NCBI RefSeq assembly: GCF_030499515.1
Contig: NZ_JASTWJ010000001.1
Location: 6,986,001 to 7,050,000, forward strand
Reading direction: 5' to 3'
DNA length: 64,000 nt
DNA from: Streptomyces sp. DT2A-34
GTDB lineage: Bacteria > Actinomycetota > Actinomycetes > Streptomycetales > Streptomycetaceae
How positions within the stretch are numbered: position 1 is the stretch's first letter; the number at the start of each line of letters is the position of its first letter. Positions 62,440-64,000 of this stretch are shown here, piece by piece. The notes under the pieces were generated by a model that had not been told where the DNA came from, made no database searches, and saw nothing but the letters and a program-made list of their open reading frames with translations. The position numbers and the translations under genes are program-made.

Positions 62440-63818
62440 GGGTCTGTCAAACGAACGGTGTAACTGGGGTGGTTGGGTTAGTGGCGGGCCGCTGAGAGCC
62501 GGCCGTCGAAGGTGATGTCGAAGGCGTTCAACGCGGTCTTCCAGCGCATGGTCCATCGGGCTTGGCCCTTGCCGGTGGGATCGAGGGACATGATGGCCAT
62601 GTAGACGCACTTCAAGGCGGCCTGCTCGTTCGGGAAGTGTCCGCGGGCCTTGACTGCCCGCCGGATGCGGGCGTTGACCGACTCGATCGCGTTCGTGGTG
62701 CAGACGATGCGGCGGATCTCGGTGTCGAAGCGCAGGAACGGAGTGAACTCCTCCCACGCGTTCTCCCAGAGTTTGACGATCGCCGGATACTTCCTGCCCC
62801 AGGCGTCGGCGAACTCCGCGAACCGGTCCAGGGCGGCCTCCTCGGTCGGCGCGGTGTAGACGGGCTTGAGGAGCCTGGCGATCTTGTCCCAGTCCTGGCG
62901 GGCGGCATAGCGGAAGGAGTTCCGCAGCAGGTGGACCACGCAGGTCTGCACGATGGTGCGGGGCCAGACCGTCTCCACCGCCTCGGGCAGTCCCTTGAGC
63001 CCGTCGCAGACGAGCATCAGCACGTCAGCGACGCCGCGGTTCTTGATCTCGGTGAGGATGTGCAGCCAGTGCTTGGCACCCTCCCCGCCGTCGCCGGCCC
63101 ACAGGCCCAGAATCTCGCGCCGGCCCTCGACGGTCACGGCCAGGGCCACGTAGATGGGCCGGTTGGCGACTGCGCCGTCGCGGATCTTCACGTGGATGGC
63201 GTCGATGAAGACCACCGGGTAGACGGCGTCGAGTGGGCGGCTTTGCCATTCGGCCATGCCCTCGAGGACCTTGTCGGTGATGGTGGAGATGGTCTGCCGC
63301 GAGACCTCGGCGCCGTAGACCTCGGCCAGGTGGGCCTGGACCTCGCCGGTGGTCAGGCCCTTCGCGGCAAGCGAGATCACCATCTCGTCGACGCCGGTCA
63401 GGCGCTTCTGCCGCTTCTTGACGATCTTCGGCTCGAACGAGCCGTCCCGGTCTCGGGGCACGGCTATCTCCACCGGCCCAACCTCGGTCAGCACGGTCTT
63501 GGAGCGTTTGCCGTTGCGGGAGTTGCCGCCGTCCTTGCCCGCCGGATCGTGCTTGTCATAGCCGAGGTGGTCGGTGATCTCGCCCTCCAGGGCGGACTCC
63601 AGCAGCCGCTTGGTCAGCTGCTGGAGCAGCCCGCCCTCACCGGTCAGCTGCAGACCCTCTGCCTGCGCCCGGCTCACCAACTCGTCGATCAGCTGGTCGT
63701 CGACGGCCTTCGCCGACACAGCCGCCGCCGACTCGCCGACCTCGTGCTCGGCCACGTTCTCACTGGTCATCGGTGCATCTTCCATGATCGGGAGTTACAC
63801 CGAACGATTTACAGTCCC
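62440..63818. mobile_element. IS256-family insertion sequence
   Basis: A 1379-bp element bounded by imperfect 26-bp inverted repeats, 62440-62465 and 63793-63818. They share GGG-CTGT-AA-CG then CGGTGTAACT with a few mismatches. It holds one intact transposase gene on the minus strand. The flanks (GCCGGGAAG left, GAGTGACGT right) show no 8-9 bp target duplication. The left side continues a truncated ATP-grasp ligase and the right side an unrelated truncated gene, so the element probably marks a deletion or recombination joint. Confidence 0.9.
62478..63785 (-). CDS. IS256-family (Mutator-type) transposase
   Basis: A 435-residue DDE transposase, complete. Signature parts are LLESALEGEITDHLGYDKH, NSRNGKRSKTVLTEVGPVEI, first Asp in VVFIDAIHVKIRDG, second Asp in LMLVCDGLKGLPEAV, the C-x2-H block VQTCVVHLLRNSFRY, and catalytic Glu in TTNAIESVNARIRR. 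ATG 63785 gives the longest product; ATG 63770 is an alternative and neither has a strong ribosome binding site. The element appears potentially active. Confidence 0.95.
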   Translation of the reverse strand: MEDAPMTSENVAEHEVGESAAAVSAKAVDDQLIDELVSRAQAEGLQLTGEGGLLQQLTKRLLESALEGEITDHLGYDKHDPAGKDGGNSRNGKRSKTVLTEVGPVEIAVPRDRDGSFEPKIVKKRQKRLTGVDEMVISLAAKGLTTGEVQAHLAEVYGAEVSRQTISTITDKVLEGMAEWQSRPLDAVYPVVFIDAIHVKIRDGAVANRPIYVALAVTVEGRREILGLWAGDGGEGAKHWLHILTEIKNRGVADVLMLVCDGLKGLPEAVETVWPRTIVQTCVVHLLRNSFRYAARQDWDKIARLLKPVYTAPTEEAALDRFAEFADAWGRKYPAIVKLWENAWEEFTPFLRFDTEIRRIVCTTNAIESVNARIRRAVKARGHFPNEQAALKCVYMAIMSLDPTGKGQARWTMRWKTALNAFDITFDGRLSAARH

Positions 63819-64000
63819 GAGTGACGTCGAGTACGGCTCACCTGCCGAGCGCGAAGCGATCTTCGATGCAGAGCGGGCCATGGAGGTCGCCGTCGAGAAC
63901 GCGAGAGTCGGCGAGGTCGACGGGAACGAGTTCGGCGGAGGGGAGGCCGTGCTGTACGCCTACGGACCGGACGCCGAAGCGCTTTTCAGGATTATGGAGC
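63819..64000 (+). CDS. Truncated hypothetical protein at window end
   Basis: Directly right of the IS end an open frame (63826 onward, VEYGSPAEREAIFDAERAMEV ... DGNEFGGGEAVLYAYGPDAEALFRIME) runs off the window. The EFGGGEAVLYAYGPDAEALF wording is typical of small conserved actinobacterial proteins of unknown function. The 5' end has been replaced by the IS, and the 3' end is not in the window. Confidence 0.6.

Overview
The window is high-GC actinomycete chromosome, almost certainly Streptomyces. The evidence is very GC-rich third codon positions, frequent GTG starts, a hrdA-type sigma factor beside dnaG and dgt, the mbl gene of sporulating streptomycetes, and a MatB almost identical in pattern to the S. 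coelicolor enzyme. Both flanks look like ordinary core chromosome. A large nonribosomal peptide (NRPS) region and several decayed or mobile pieces sit between and beyond them.

Left flank (0-14.2 kb): dgt; an ArsR-type regulator broken by three frameshifts; an FAD/NAD reductase; dnaG; the hrdA-like sigma factor; a heterodimeric ABC exporter; an FGGY sugar kinase; a small YtxH-like protein; then two identical tandem tRNA-Asn genes and a tRNA with anticodon CAU.

NRPS region (14.2-42.8 kb): directly after the tRNAs lies a decayed IS21-type transposase, then a minus-strand NRPS operon. In transcription order it encodes a cysteate/threonine-synthase-like PLP enzyme, NRPS A (C-A-T-C-A-T-E), NRPS B (C-A-T-C-T-E, second module without an adenylation domain), NRPS C (C-A-T-TE), an MbtH protein, a type II thioesterase, a short-chain dehydrogenase and NRPS D (half-C, A, T). 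Divergent from it are a 2-oxoacid dehydrogenase E1-alpha and an unusual E1-beta-E2 fusion. The shared control region carries three 7-bp direct repeats at 11-bp spacing, the geometry of SARP activator sites. My inference is a pentapeptide-type product. Residue 4 would be loaded on stand-alone NRPS D, possibly oxidised there by the dehydrogenase, and moved to the A-less module of NRPS B in the manner of the syringomycin SyrB1/SyrC/SyrE system. No dedicated exporter or regulator gene is visible in the region.

Junk-rich joint (42.7-45.1 kb): fragments of a sigma factor and an F420-type oxidoreductase, an intact methyltransferase, and a frameshifted duplicated membrane protein.

Right flank (45-60.3 kb): a VanW-type protein, a universal stress protein, a TctABC tripartite carboxylate transporter with a divergent two-component system, a DUF1876 protein, an unrecognised 37-aa ORF, mbl, and a malonate module (carboxyltransferase-like protein, matB, MatC-type permease, divergent GntR regulator). 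Two TGGCTNAGCCA operators within a perfect 26-bp inverted repeat lie between matC and the regulator gene.

Right end (60.4-64 kb): a graspetide (ATP-grasp RiPP) methyltransferase and a 5'-truncated ATP-grasp ligase, cut by an intact IS256-family element. A different truncated gene lies on its other side.

Short tandem repeats recur at gene ends and spacers throughout the window. Start sites are my choice from start codon and Shine-Dalgarno evidence and often differ from the longest open frame. All homology statements are from recognition of sequence patterns, not from searches.
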